NCBI GenBank assembly: GCA_037102815.1
Contig: BTPP01000001.1
Location: forward strand, 4,179,001 to 4,243,000
DNA length: 64,000 bases
Direction of reading: 5' to 3'
Source: Neurospora intermedia
Lineage: Eukaryota; Ascomycota; Sordariomycetes; Sordariales; Sordariaceae
Positions 1 through 11,313 of this stretch are shown here, in pieces. The translations under genes were made by a program, and so were the position numbers. The notes beneath the pieces are model-generated. The model did no database searches, was not told the DNA's origin, and worked only from the letters and a program-made list of their open reading frames with translations. The first letter of the stretch is position 1. Every line of letters begins with the position of its first letter.

Positions 1-45
1 TTACACACATGACAGGAATATTGCTGACGATATCTTGAAATATAG

Positions 46-1761
46 GGTGGCCACGATGAGAAGACGAAGGATCCTAACAGTGGGTTTGTCAAATACCTGG
101 GCAAGGATGCGGCAGTGTCCTCGGGTTTGTTCAAGACCGAAGGCGATGATGTCCGCATTGGTGTCGATAGCACGTCTTCCGGTGTCGCCGGACGTAAGAG
201 TGTCCGTCTCGAGAGTACCGCCACATACAACAACGGTCTGTTTATTGCCAAGTTCAGCCACTTCCCCAAGCCTGTATGTGGTGCTTGGCCCGCTTTCTGG
301 ATGGTCGGCGACAACTGGCCCGAGGACGGTGAAGTCGACATTTACGAGATGTGGTCACTGTCCGATCGAAACATGATTACCTACCACACCGGGAAGCCTG
401 ATAAGGTTGGCGAGTGCCTGCTCGCCCCTGATACACACACTGAGATTACCCAGACCTCCAACTGCGACAACTCCGCTCTAGGCCAGTGGGTCAACCAGGG
501 CTGTGGTGTGATGGAGAGTACAGGCCAATGGGGCAACCCCGAGGGTGGTGTTTGTGAGTAAACTCGTCTTTCTAACTTTAGGGATTGAGAACTGTGCTAA
601 TATCATCACTTTTAGATGCTTTCGAATGGACCGACGAACATCTCAGTGTCTGGAGCTGGGCCACCGAGCCCGCCGACATCGAGAACGGAACTCCCGACCC
701 CACGACCTGGGGTAAGCCGCACATGTCGGTTACCAGCACGACCTGCGATGTTGAGAGGGGTTTCAAGGACCTCCGTTTCATCCTCAACATCAACTTCTGC
801 GGTGATGCTGCTGGACCGCAGTTCGGTAATGATCCCAGGTGCGCTGCCAAGGCCAAGACTTGCGACGCATATGTCTCCAACAACCCCCAGGATTTCGAGG
901 ATGTCTACTGGAAGATCAAGTACATCGACGTCTACCAGCTCCAGCAGGCCCTTCCTTCCACCACTTCGTCTGCCATCTCTTCGAGCACCACTTCTTCCGC
1001 CATCTCTACTTCTTCCGCCATCAGCTCTACCGTTACCTCCAGCTTCGTCTCTGTCGTCTCTAGCTCGGCCGCTTCCAGCTCCGACGTTGTTTCTTCTAGC
1101 TCTGCCGTTGTTTCCGCTTCCGCTTCCGCCGTCCGCGGCCCCGAGGTTGTCGTTTCCGGCACCAAAATCTTCAGCAACATTGCCTCCACCTCCGTTGTTG
1201 CCTCCGGCTCCGACGTAATCTCTATCACCGCCACCTCTGCCGCGGCTCTCCCTACTGGGACTAACGGCATTCCCGACTGCGATGATGAGGACGAGGGTGA
1301 GGGCGACGATTACTCTGGCATTTTCGTTCCCGGTGGTAGTGCCACCGAGACCGGCAGTTCTCCCATGATCACTTCTGTTCCCAGTGGTGGTCCTTCCGCC
1401 GGTTTCCACCACGGCAACTCTTCCGCTGGCGTCGGCGGCCTCTTCCCCAACAGCACCATCACTGCTCCCCAGCAGTGGACCACCTCCACCGTCTACGCGA
1501 CCAGCTACTACACCATCACCTCCTGCGCTGCTACCGTGACCAACTGCCCTGCTCGCGTCGTCACCTCCGTCATTGCCATCTCCACCACCGTCTGCCCCGT
1601 CACCCAGCACCCCGCTCCCACCAACGCTCCCGGCGGCGGCGGTAACGGTGTCCCTGCTGTTCCCAGCGGCTCTAACAACGGCAATGGCGGTGTTCCTCCT
1701 GTGGCCACCGGCTCCGGCTCCGGCTCCGGTGAGGTCCCCATCCCCTCCGGAAGCACTCCTG

Positions 1762-1804
<43 letters not shown>

Positions 1805-2117
1805 CAACGACAACGGCTCCGGCTCCGCCTCCATCCCTCCCGTCGCCACCGGCCCCCTCCCCACCGTCACTCTCCCCGGCAACAACAACGGCGCTCTCGA
1901 CAGCACTTTCTCCGCTCCTCTCATGTCCAACACCGGCATTCCTTCTGATAGCTCTTCCTCCCCTTATAGCCTATCGATCGCCCAGCCTCCCTCTCTCGCT
2001 ACCGCTACTGGGGATGCGCCCGTGATGACCGCTGGTGCAGGAGGCAAGAACAAGAACGCCTTGAGTGTCGGTTTGGCCATGGTTGCTGGTGTTGTTACTG
2101 CTTTGTTTGCTCTTTAA
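46..2117 (+). CDS. GH16 endo-1,3(4)-beta-glucanase-like, GPI-anchored (5' part outside window)
   Basis: Secreted cell-wall glycosidase, probably acting on mixed or beta-1,3 glucans at the wall or plasma membrane. The window opens inside an intron: a CTGAC branch-like site near 24 and TATAG at 41-45 precede the first visible exon, 46-553. The second exon is 616-2117, after an intron with a GTGAGT donor. The first exon carries GEVDIYEMWS, the ExDxxE signature of GH16 with nucleophile and acid/base glutamates. The second begins YAFEWTDEHLSVW and ends its catalytic part with VYWKIKYIDVYQ. After it come about 380 residues rich in Ser, Thr, Gly and Ala, including a (GS)n run from near 1760 to 1803. 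The C-terminus is a hydrophobic tail, SVGLAMVAGVVTALFAL, typical of a GPI attachment signal. The signal peptide and first exon or exons are not visible. Family assignment is firm; substrate is inferred. Confidence 0.88.
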
Positions 2118-2160
2118 AGCATCAAAGCATAATGCAAATCCAAAACTGGGGAGTTTGAGA

Positions 2161-2191
2161 GTGAGTGAGTGAGTGAGTGAGTGAGTGAGTG
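2161..2191. repeat. (GTGA)n microsatellite
   Basis: About eight perfect GTGA units just after the glucanase stop codon, within its probable 3' UTR. Confidence 0.95.
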
Positions 2192-2521
2192 TATAAGATA
2201 AAGGACCTTTGCACATATCGCGAGGGTGGTTTGCTCTTTTTTTTTGGTTTGCGGTTGATATTGTTGGGATACCTACCTTTTTTTGTTGTTTTTTTATCAA
2301 CATAATTCTTGAATGTTGTTTGTTGAATTTTGGTTTTTTTTTGGTTTTGCGAATGGGAGCGAATGGACGGAGCGACGGAGCAATGTGGAATGGAATGGAA
2401 TGAGGAGGATATGTGTACATGTCTTTGTGTTGTGTGGGTGTGTGTGCAAGGAAGACAGACAGATGAGATGTCTAGACTTGAATATATCTAGCTAGGAGAT
2501 GGAGATGAAGAAGAGAAAGAC

Positions 2522-2538
2522 GAAGAAGAAGAAGAAGA
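2522..2538. repeat. (GAA)n microsatellite
   Basis: A short run of GAA units in a purine-rich stretch, non-coding. Confidence 0.85.
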
Positions 2539-3375
2539 ATATGAATAGTTGGAATTCATTCCCATATTGACTACAATAATGAATGCTTCCAGACGTGATG
2601 TGATTTTGATGACCTACGGTTGGGTACTGCAGAGTCCTACACTATGTTTTCCTGGTTGAACATTTCGTAAAAGTTGAGCCAGTACTTCTTGGGTTGACTT
2701 GTTCTACGTGACAAGAACGAAAAACTGTGCGTGGTTTGCATGAGAATCATGACGGAATGATAATAATAGACATCTATAAGCGTGAATCCCCCCTTTTAAC
2801 ACCTCGGTACCGAATTTTATCTAGCTCTCCTCTTTTCATAGCCTCCGTTATTGTGGTTCCGGTCCTTTTGCGTTTGTTTTGTCTAACATAGCGTCCGACA
2901 TCATACCACACTTAACCATACCACAGCATAAGTTCATTATTCCCGATATATCCCACGAGTTACTTCTCACGATTTGTTTAATAATCCCAATCACATCTGT
3001 GTGTTTGTCCATGCTTCTGATCACAGAAACGAGCAATAGGAAAATGAGAAAAAGTAACGAATATCAAGTGTGTACCAATGACTCCTCCATGATAAATGAT
3101 AAAATCCATTTCCGTTCCAATTTCCATTCCTTCTGTGGTATCAATGCACTAAGCGACACAATAACGCCTCCCCGCGAGTGTTCCATGCGTATGCTAAAAG
3201 AACGCTACATGATCACAATGACAGATGCCAACAACCCCTTCATATCCCTTATTGTCCTTCATTCTTCATTCTTCATCTTTCGGAAACCATGCTTAGTGTC
3301 CTTGGCTACACACTCCCCCAAAAAACAACAAAAAGAAATAACACATGCATCCTTCTGTTACCTAGAGACCCATTG

Positions 3376-6300
3376 CTAAGAAGCACTGCTTGCCGAAGTC
3401 GGCATAAGAGGAGTTGGTGGCGGCGGGGGAGGCGCTTCAGCCGGAGGAGGAGGAGGAGGTGGTGGTGGTGAAGGTGGATCTTCAGTAGGCGGCGGAGGCG
3501 GAGGAGCTACACTAGGCGGCGGAGGAGGTGGAGGAGGTGGAGGAGCTAGAGTAGGAGGCCGGGGAGGTGCCGCAGAGGTAATAATCGGTGTAGCCGGGGC
3601 CTGAGCCTGTGCTGGTGGTCTCTGCTGCTGTGCTGGAGCCTGACCCGTTGGTTGGTGTTGAGGTTGACTGGGAACAGGAGCGGGATTCGTAGCCGCAGAC
3701 AATGCAGCAGGTGCTGCTGTAACGCGAGTAGGAGCTGAAGCAGCAGCTACCGTGGGTGCCGGAACTACGGTCGCAGCTGGGACCGGAGTGGAGCTAACCG
3801 GAGCCGGAGCAACGGACTGAGCGGCAGATGGAGCTGGGACTCCAGACCCAGAAACAGCTGGAGAAACTGGGCCTGGTTGGGCAGTTGGGGTAAGAGCTGA
3901 AGTGCTCGGCCGGGATACAGCCTGAGGAGTTGCCTGGGGGACCGACTGGGGAACTGACTGAGGAACTGGCCGAGAAGCTGAGTGGGGAGTCTGGTGAGCT
4001 GCGTGAGGAACCGACTGAGGAAGCGACTGAGAAACTGATGAGAGAGGCCGGTGAGGAGCTGGCTGTGTAACAGTAGGCGCTGAAGCAACTTGAGCCGTAC
4101 CGACAGCTGCCACCGGAGCAGCTGAAGTAGGATTGGAACTAACAGGCCGAGGAAGCGACTGGGCGACTGGATGAACAGCCGTGGTGGAAGCCTGACTAGA
4201 AGTCACATGCTGTGCAACCGACTGGACAGGGGATGGGGTAACCGGCCGGGCGACCGGCTGAGCAACCGACTGAGCAATCGTATGTGCAGCAGGAGCTGAA
4301 GTGACAGGAAGCCGAGCAGCAGCAGCAGCAGCAGCAGAAGCTTGTTGGGGAACTGGGTAAGTGACAGGAGCCGAGGCAGCAGGCGCCGAAGAGGGAACCG
4401 TAGCAGCCGGAGTAGCCCCAATAGAGCTAGAGTTAGCTGGAGCTGGACCGACTGACTGAGAGAGTGGCTGAGCTCCTTGATAGGCTACACTTGTCGGCGG
4501 TGTGGGTACCGATGCCGGTGCAGAGATTGATGGCTGACCGGTGACTGGAGCAGACACTGATGAAGCGGCTGGTAAAGGAGCTCGAGGGATAGCTGCTGCT
4601 GGAGTCGTCGATGTGGCGTTGTTGGGCGGGCCATATCGAGGAGCTGATGGCGGCAAAGAAGTCGCCGCAGGGCTATTTACAGTTGATGAACCGGCTCCAG
4701 GAACAGTTGTAGGAACTGCTGATGGCATACTCTTATGGGTGGAAGGCGCAAGTGATGATGCTGGAGGATTATAGACCCCAGATGCAGGCCTTGAGGTTGA
4801 GGCAGCGGCAATTGCAGAACCTCCCATTGGACCAGTTGTCAAAGACGAAGGTCTTGGAGAAGGTACACTTTGAGGGATAGCCGATGTCATCGCCGTCTGT
4901 CCAGAGGCGGGCGCTGGCATTGTGGAAGCATTGGCAGGTCTAGCGTACCCGGCACTCGCTCCCGAGGAAGCTGTGGGAGGCGCTGTCAAGCCCGGAGGGC
5001 CGGTTGGCACGTAGGACATTGGACGAACGGCGGAAGACACCGGCGGGACAGACGTCGGCGCAGTCGGAGCCGCAGTGGAAGGAGGAGCTCTGGAGATAGA
5101 CGCATTACCTGACCCCACTGGTGCCCCGGAATAAGTTTGTTGTGCCATCGAGCCTGTTGGGACAGAGGCAGCCAGATTGCTCCGGGGTATGGTAGTGGGA
5201 GCTGCAGTAACAACACCATGAGTGACAGGCGGGCTTCTAGAGACAGGGGCAGTGACTCCCATAGCAGCCCCCGCGTGAACACCTGATTGGGGTCCCGGGA
5301 CAGCGGCGGGCACAGGTCGAGCTCCCATTGTGGCGTTCGTGTTGTTAACCGTTGAGGGTGTGATAGGGTGCCCGGAGATGGGTGCAGCCCTAGGAAGCAA
5401 TGGGGCCGGAGTGGAAGCGGGAGCTGCGGCCGTGATGGTCCGGGGCACTGCTGAAGCATTGCCGCCCGGCGGGTTGGCTCGCTGAGTCGCGCTCGGTGTA
5501 GTGATTCTTTGAGCCGCGCCAGGAGCTGTCGCAGGGGCCATTGTATGGTGGTTTGCGGGTAGTGCGCCTGGCGTTGCTGTCGCATGAACTGGTGCTGCTG
5601 GTGTTGCGGCTACCTGTTTCCGTTGCCATTCTGCCACTTTCATTCTGATAGCAGGAATCAAAACCTTTTCAGCGTTATTGAACTCCCGCATCTCAGACTC
5701 CGTTCCTCGCGTAATGGTCTTGTCAGCCAGACCGAGAACTTGATCGATAGCTGAGAGAACCAAGCACTCGGCCTTCTGTGAGTCCAGTTTGGCCTCCAAA
5801 GTGCTCACCATAGTGGCCTTGAAGGTGAGTAGAGTCTGCAGCAAATCTGGATCAAGCGACTTGTGGCTGGTGCCTTGAATCCGCTCCTCAAAGACACGGA
5901 GCACAACCAACTCCAGTGATTCCTCATCAGGTATCATGCTTTTCGTGGTTAACTTCAACCCACGGTTGATGACAGACATGGCAAGGATCTGCGGAAACTT
6001 TGACGTCTTCTGGATGTATTCCAGCTTTTCAACCGTTACCTTGAAGCTCTCAAGCCACGAGATGAGCTCTGGCGCGATAACTGGATTGAGCCGCACTGGC
6101 GCCGTAGTATTCGCTGTTGGCGCAGCTTGCTGAGCCGGCCTAGGCCCGCCGGCAACCGGTACTCCGGAATTTGCAGTAGCTGGTGGTGGATTGACCCGTG
6201 GGACACCGTTTGCCTGACTTGGACCGCTGACTGGGAGAGAATGCTGCCTGGCCATGCTGTGGGGAGTGGCACCAGACTGTGCCGCAACAGTAGGCATGGG

Positions 6301-9300
6301 AGGTCTTGGTACGTAAGGCGACGAGTATGTCGCGGCTGGTGTACCTGACATTTGGCGTGCTGCGGTCGGCGGCGTACCATACACTTGGGCCTGTGCTGGT
6401 GGACTTGTTTGAGGAGCAGCCTGGTAGGCTGGCCGGGGAGGCTGCTGAGGTGGAACGCCGGGCTGGGGAGTTTGAAGATGCTGAGGCGGATGCTGGCTGG
6501 CTCCTGGCTGTCCGGTAGTGACATAACTCGGTCGTTGGCCCACCGTACCTGGATGATAGCTTTGTTGGACCCCGTGCTCTCCGTGGTACATGCCAGGATG
6601 AGGAGGCATGGGTTGCGGTGCGTAATGCTGGCCGAAGTTATGTAAGGAGGAGGCGTGGTCAGGGGAGGGTGCCTTGCGCTTCTTTCCAGCATCAATATCG
6701 ATTCCGGGGACGCGGCTCCAGAGGTGAGTCTCCTCGTTCTTCTTGAACGCATCGTTCCCAATAAGGTTGTGCCGGACACTGCTTTCCCACCCTTTGGTAT
6801 CCACGTTGAAGTAATAGAAGGGATACTTCAGCTGGATGCGTTTGTAGATTTGCTTGAGTGTGAGCCCGTCCGGTGCGGCAGACAAAACTTCGTCGATCAG
6901 GACGCCGTAGTTCTTGTTTGGCTTCTGCAGCTGTTCCTCGGTATAGTCCTCCCTGCGCAGCTCGAGCGGAGGCGTCTTGGGTTTCTCGCGCCGCTTCTCC
7001 TTGATGGTTTTTTCGGCGTCAGAGGCATCGCCCTCTTCTCCATTCTTCTTGCGCGGTTTATACTTGCGCTTCTCAGGTCTATCCGGGGCATCCTCAGGAA
7101 GGGGATGTTTCCTCGGCCGACCGACCTTGCGCTTGATGGGCGGCTCGCCAGGCGGCTGAGGCGGTTGGTTCTTTTTAGCGAGCTCCATGGCCTGCTTTTT
7201 CCGAAGTCGCTCTTCCCTCTTAGACATGATGCCGTTCTTGGGCGGTCTTCCGGGACCTCGTTTCTTGGGAGGGTCCATAAGTGGTACGCTGGACATGTCG
7301 GGGAATTCTGGCCTTGGCTCAGGTTTCACAGACTGAGACTGAGACCGGGCTTCATCGTCGTCATCTTCTTCGGCCTCTTCCTTCTCAACCGTTTCCATGA
7401 CATGATCCGGCGCGTCGGGCAGAAGAATATCTTCGTCAGGAGGTTCTGATAGCTCACTTTGGCTGTCGTCTCGGTCAGGATCGACGGACATGGGCACCTC
7501 ATTGTCTTCAGGACTGGTGCTACGCCTGTCGACGTCGTGAATGCTTTCAAAATCGAAACTCATCTCCTTTCCGCCTTCTGAATATCTCCTCGCGGGTGTC
7601 TCTTCTGGTTCATACTCTTCAGCACCGGTCTTGCCTTCAGCTACACCATTGATGATAAAGACAAACTCGACATCCTTGACTTGAAGACGGTCTCCGCTTT
7701 TGAGAACCACCTTGTCGTGACTGTAGTGGACATCTTCACAGAAGAAGCCGTTCTTGTGCAGAGGAATGGCTTCAAAGACGCCAGCCTGGGAGTTGAACTG
7801 AATCTTCAGATGTTCTCTGGAGATAGCCTTGGTCTTGGCAGCAATGTTGGGACCCGGAGAATGAATGCCCAGGAAAGGTGTGTGGTGTGGAGAGGGTCGG
7901 AGAGCGCTGAGATTAACAGCCGCGGCTCCTGGGGTATGCGAGACGTATTGCCTGTTTGACACAGTACCCTTTCCATCATCAACAGTCTGGTCAGCAGACA
8001 TCAGACTGCTCTCCACTTCACCGAACGAATCCACAGGTAAAGAAACACCGCCGTTCATCTTCCGCTTCTTCGGGGCCCGGTTATCTGACGGGCGTCCCTC
8101 CTCATCTTCCTCATCATCCGACTCGGGACCCAACATGCCGCCCTCCTCACTAATATATGACTTTGAAAATCGTCGAGCGTCTTCAGAAGGGGGAGCCGGT
8201 GGGGTTAAACCCTGAGCTTCGTACTCGTCTTTCAGTCGCTGGTATTGCTCGGCACGACGCTCCTCTTTCTTTGCTAACCTCCAGGCACGTTGGTCACGAC
8301 CGATGATGAGGGCATAGGTTGTCATTTGGAAGACACCGTCGGCAAATTCCAGTCTGGCAAAGGACTCGAGCGAAGCGTCGGCTGCAGCGGCGGCGGCGGC
8401 CGGTGGCTGGATTCCCCCCTGGGTTGTTACATGTGGCAGATGCGTGGCATTGGCTTGATCGAGCTGCATCTGGGCCAACGAGACCTGCGACGGACGGACG
8501 GTATTTGGCGGGAGGGGAGGTATCTGCTGTAGCTGTTGTTGCTGGGTGGTTACAGAGAGCGACTGGAGGAAGCTCATGAGAATATGGCCACTCTGGGACT
8601 GTAAGAGATCCATGGTGGAAGAAGGGAAATCCATGTTGGCCATACCGTCGACCGCTGAGGGGGCTTGAGTGTTGAAGGGAGCTATTGGAGTTCCGTCCAT
8701 TGCGAGACCTGAGAAGTGTGAGGTGGAATTTGTAGAATTTCCTGCTACGGTTGTTGTTGCTGCTCCTCCTACTGCTGCACCTGCAGTTGCCCCGACGCCC
8801 GTGACCTGCGGGGTGTCCCTGCCACCTTTAAGGTTTGTGTTCGGTCGATTCGCTGGGTTGGAGTGCGCATTTCCATTCGTCGTGGGCTGGTCGGCGGCAT
8901 TATTCGTTTCGAGCTCGCTTTCAAGGGGTTGTACAGAAGGTTCGCGAGTACGAGGGTCGGGAACTGGATCGGTTAGGGGAGAGATGGCCGGTCGTGGGGG
9001 CGAGTTGAGGGTATAGCTGATGCCGTTTTCGAGGGCAACGGAATCGAGCTTGTGAGCAGGAGCATCGAGGACCTGTGGCTGTGGTTGTAGTAATGACTGC
9101 TGCGGTTGCGACTGGGACGGGGTAGTATCTGGTGGAGGGGGTGCCGGCTGGGGCTCTGGCTGTGGTGGAGGTGGTGGTGGAGGAGGCGGAGGAGGAGGAG
9201 GAGGAGGAGGAGGAGAAGAAGGAGGAGGAGGTGGTGGAGGTGGTGGTGGCTGTTGTTTCGGTTCTTGATGTTGCTGCTGCTGCTGTTGTTGTTGTTGAAT

Positions 9301-9372
9301 CTGCGGCTGCGGTTGCGGTTGAGCGCTCTCGGCGCCTGAGGGTGCGGACGAAGTCATCGCTTGCTCCGACAT
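3376..9372 (-). CDS. fhl1: FHA/forkhead transcription factor, Fhl1-like, 1998 residues
   Basis: Single-exon nuclear regulator. In yeast the Fhl1 family joins an FHA phospho-peptide reader to a forkhead domain and controls ribosomal protein genes; the same role here is inference. The FHA domain starts near residue 335 (FARLEFADGVFQM, YALIIGRDQ). It is interrupted by an acidic, low-complexity insert of about 150 residues and resumes at about 515-572 (SREHLKIQFNS, NGFFCEDVHY, LKSGDRLQVKDVEFVF). Two AT-hook-like motifs follow (GPGRPPK near 706, KVGRPRK near 747). The forkhead domain is at about 810-890 (QKPNKNYGVLIDEVLS, YPFYYFNV, SSVRHNLIGNDAF). The N-terminus is Gln- and Pro-rich. About 900 residues after the forkhead are Pro/Ala/Ser/Thr-rich with imperfect PQSVPQ-like repeats, ending in polyproline. 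An ATG at residue 6 is an alternative start. The length is well above that of yeast Fhl1 (about 940). Confidence 0.87.
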   Translation of the reverse strand: MSEQAMTSSAPSGAESAQPQPQPQIQQQQQQQQQHQEPKQQPPPPPPPPPPSSPPPPPPPPPPPPPPPPPQPEPQPAPPPPDTTPSQSQPQQSLLQPQPQVLDAPAHKLDSVALENGISYTLNSPPRPAISPLTDPVPDPRTREPSVQPLESELETNNAADQPTTNGNAHSNPANRPNTNLKGGRDTPQVTGVGATAGAAVGGAATTTVAGNSTNSTSHFSGLAMDGTPIAPFNTQAPSAVDGMANMDFPSSTMDLLQSQSGHILMSFLQSLSVTTQQQQLQQIPPLPPNTVRPSQVSLAQMQLDQANATHLPHVTTQGGIQPPAAAAAAADASLESFARLEFADGVFQMTTYALIIGRDQRAWRLAKKEERRAEQYQRLKDEYEAQGLTPPAPPSEDARRFSKSYISEEGGMLGPESDDEEDEEGRPSDNRAPKKRKMNGGVSLPVDSFGEVESSLMSADQTVDDGKGTVSNRQYVSHTPGAAAVNLSALRPSPHHTPFLGIHSPGPNIAAKTKAISREHLKIQFNSQAGVFEAIPLHKNGFFCEDVHYSHDKVVLKSGDRLQVKDVEFVFIINGVAEGKTGAEEYEPEETPARRYSEGGKEMSFDFESIHDVDRRSTSPEDNEVPMSVDPDRDDSQSELSEPPDEDILLPDAPDHVMETVEKEEAEEDDDDEARSQSQSVKPEPRPEFPDMSSVPLMDPPKKRGPGRPPKNGIMSKREERLRKKQAMELAKKNQPPQPPGEPPIKRKVGRPRKHPLPEDAPDRPEKRKYKPRKKNGEEGDASDAEKTIKEKRREKPKTPPLELRREDYTEEQLQKPNKNYGVLIDEVLSAAPDGLTLKQIYKRIQLKYPFYYFNVDTKGWESSVRHNLIGNDAFKKNEETHLWSRVPGIDIDAGKKRKAPSPDHASSLHNFGQHYAPQPMPPHPGMYHGEHGVQQSYHPGTVGQRPSYVTTGQPGASQHPPQHLQTPQPGVPPQQPPRPAYQAAPQTSPPAQAQVYGTPPTAARQMSGTPAATYSSPYVPRPPMPTVAAQSGATPHSMARQHSLPVSGPSQANGVPRVNPPPATANSGVPVAGGPRPAQQAAPTANTTAPVRLNPVIAPELISWLESFKVTVEKLEYIQKTSKFPQILAMSVINRGLKLTTKSMIPDEESLELVVLRVFEERIQGTSHKSLDPDLLQTLLTFKATMVSTLEAKLDSQKAECLVLSAIDQVLGLADKTITRGTESEMREFNNAEKVLIPAIRMKVAEWQRKQVAATPAAPVHATATPGALPANHHTMAPATAPGAAQRITTPSATQRANPPGGNASAVPRTITAAAPASTPAPLLPRAAPISGHPITPSTVNNTNATMGARPVPAAVPGPQSGVHAGAAMGVTAPVSRSPPVTHGVVTAAPTTIPRSNLAASVPTGSMAQQTYSGAPVGSGNASISRAPPSTAAPTAPTSVPPVSSAVRPMSYVPTGPPGLTAPPTASSGASAGYARPANASTMPAPASGQTAMTSAIPQSVPSPRPSSLTTGPMGGSAIAAASTSRPASGVYNPPASSLAPSTHKSMPSAVPTTVPGAGSSTVNSPAATSLPPSAPRYGPPNNATSTTPAAAIPRAPLPAASSVSAPVTGQPSISAPASVPTPPTSVAYQGAQPLSQSVGPAPANSSSIGATPAATVPSSAPAASAPVTYPVPQQASAAAAAAARLPVTSAPAAHTIAQSVAQPVARPVTPSPVQSVAQHVTSSQASTTAVHPVAQSLPRPVSSNPTSAAPVAAVGTAQVASAPTVTQPAPHRPLSSVSQSLPQSVPHAAHQTPHSASRPVPQSVPQSVPQATPQAVSRPSTSALTPTAQPGPVSPAVSGSGVPAPSAAQSVAPAPVSSTPVPAATVVPAPTVAAASAPTRVTAAPAALSAATNPAPVPSQPQHQPTGQAPAQQQRPPAQAQAPATPIITSAAPPRPPTLAPPPPPPPPPPSVAPPPPPPTEDPPSPPPPPPPPPAEAPPPPPPTPLMPTSASSAS

Positions 9373-11313
9373 GACAAGCTCCTTCGCCTACAGCGCGAGG
9401 TGGTGGTAGTGGTGCCCTGGTCGAGGCCGGCTCCGAGGTGTGCCAATCTGCCAGTTCGCAATGCGATGGGTGACGGAGAGGGATCAAAATGCGCCCAGGG
9501 CGGAAGATGGAATGACGGACGGGAAAGATTGCTGTTGGCGGGACGGGGACTGGAGCCGGAGACGGGACCGCTGCTAGCACACACCCACCCAGGTTGGACA
9601 AGCCGACTGCAACTGCGACTGGACGGGGAAGTGTCCGCGTACAGTAGGTACCAATGCTGGACGGGACCTTGTGCTATGTAATGCGCCGGCAATTCGCAAG
9701 CCGTAGCGCGTCCCTCGCTCTCGCTCTCTCGAGGTCGTCTTTCTCTACGTGACGAAAGATGGGTAGGTAGGTAGGTACAATCTTCCACTTCCTTGTGATA
9801 GTCCAGCCTTGTGTCGACTACTCTTTCTGCCTTCCTGGTTCAAAGTGAGCAAAGTGGGACAAAAGAGCGTCAGTCAATGACAGACTGGCGAATCGGGTGT
9901 AAGGACAGTCCCATATGTAGAGATACTGCGTACATGTCCCTTCAGTTCCCCCAGCGGATTCAGAAGGTGTTGAGCCTGTCACGATTGCGCTGCAATTGCA
10001 GGTGCCAGTGCTTCTGGATTGCGGAGTGTCCGTCCTGCGGTTTGGCGTAGGTAGGTAACTTTCTTGGGAAAAAAAAAAAAGGCTGACCTTCCACCCTTGC
10101 TTGCTGTGGAGTCCAAACTTTTTTTGAAGTCGTACAGGAAGCAGGCAGGATTTGTGATTGGCTAATCGAACCACGGGATCCCCGCACCGTTGCAGCGTCG
10201 GCCACCTGAGCTCCATCGTTCTTTTCACAATTCTCCACTTTTGAACGCAAACTCTCACTGACGCTTTCCTACTGTATTGTAGTGTACACCATGTAGATCG
10301 ATTCTGGTATTTGGACATTCACTTCCTCCTTCTTGATTTTTGAAGAGTCAAAGGTTGTCACCCGGTTTCCTATACTCTCTCACTCTGTGTTTTGTTAATT
10401 GGTAACTACCTACTACTAGCCTGTCTTCATGAACTTGAAGTGATCAGTTCTATTCACACATCATACCCGGGCTTCATCACCTTGTATAGTATTGAACAGT
10501 GCCTTCGGCCCCTCCCCGGCTCCACCAAGGACTGGACCGTTGTGATGATCGGCCCATCCTCCGTGACTTCCGTTCCGGGTCCGACACTCGTCGAGAACCG
10601 ACCACAACCTCCGTCATCTCTGTGTCTTTAGCTATTCTTCAACTACTGTACTAGGTACAAAAATATCCGAGCGGCTATCTTGCAAACAGACTGCAAGGAG
10701 GAAGGCGGCAAGTGCCTTGCATGGTCTTGTCAGCGCCACTGTTGCGCGCAAGCGAAAACGTGCTAGCCACACCGGCTTGAACCTGATGAAAGCCCAAGGG
10801 TTGCAACCATGGTCACCATCATCACCAGTTCGCCGTGCCACCCCCAATCCAGCCTCAACCAAGTGGGAAGCTGAGCTTGCATGGAAGCCTGCGTTTGAAA
10901 GACACCACCCAAACTCCCCTTAACGATGTGCCTCGTCAAATCATACAACTCTTTACTCTCAGCTCCGTCACTCGTTCACGTCGGAAAATATCAGTCCCCC
11001 CACTACGCATTCTGTAGAGTCGCATAGCCCCTAGGTTGTATTGGCCTGTTTAAGAAATGTCAACACCACAATGTTGACATCTGCGTATTCACTGCGCCGC
11101 TTGTTCAGCACTGGTGAGACTGACGTTGCAAGTGCAACTTCTGATACTTCCAAATCTTCTTGTTACGGCGCCATAGGACATCCAGTGAATAGTGTCATGT
11201 TCATATATATAAGTGTGTGTGTGTGTGTGCGTGTGTTATCGGCTCTATGTTTTCTGACATGGACTATGTGTATGACCATCACCTGGTGCTTTCAACCCTT
11301 GGCTGCCCTCGAA
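9373..11313. promoter_or_regulatory. Divergent intergenic region, fhl1-like gene and four-helix membrane protein gene
   Basis: Both neighbouring genes start at its edges, so it must contain two promoters. It holds a GTAGGTAGGTAGGTA tract near 9765-9780, further GTAGGTAGGTA near 10046, an A12 run near 10069 and a (GT)n run near 11214-11230. No core promoter element could be assigned with confidence and no coding exon is convincing. Confidence 0.5.
11214..11230. repeat. (GT)n microsatellite
   Basis: A short GT run about 85 bases before the preferred start of the downstream membrane protein gene. Translating through it gives VCVCVRV, which argues that the upstream in-frame extension is not coding. 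Confidence 0.85.

Larger units (their letters stand above)
2118..3375. other. Convergent 3' intergenic region
   Basis: This gap lies between the 3' ends of the glucanase and the forkhead gene, so it should hold both 3' UTRs. It contains a (GTGA)n run, T-rich tracts and a GAA run. Open frames here are short, have no recognisable domain and are not called. Confidence 0.6.

Noticed and set aside
612-1610. A 332-codon minus-strand frame opposite the glucanase gene
   Set aside because: Gly/Asp-rich shadow of the Ser/Thr-rich tail; no independent support.
11041-11313. N-terminal extension of the four-helix membrane protein, including a possible extra helix
   Set aside because: It is read through a GT microsatellite, would need a non-ATG start or the ATG at 11071, and looks like leader sequence.
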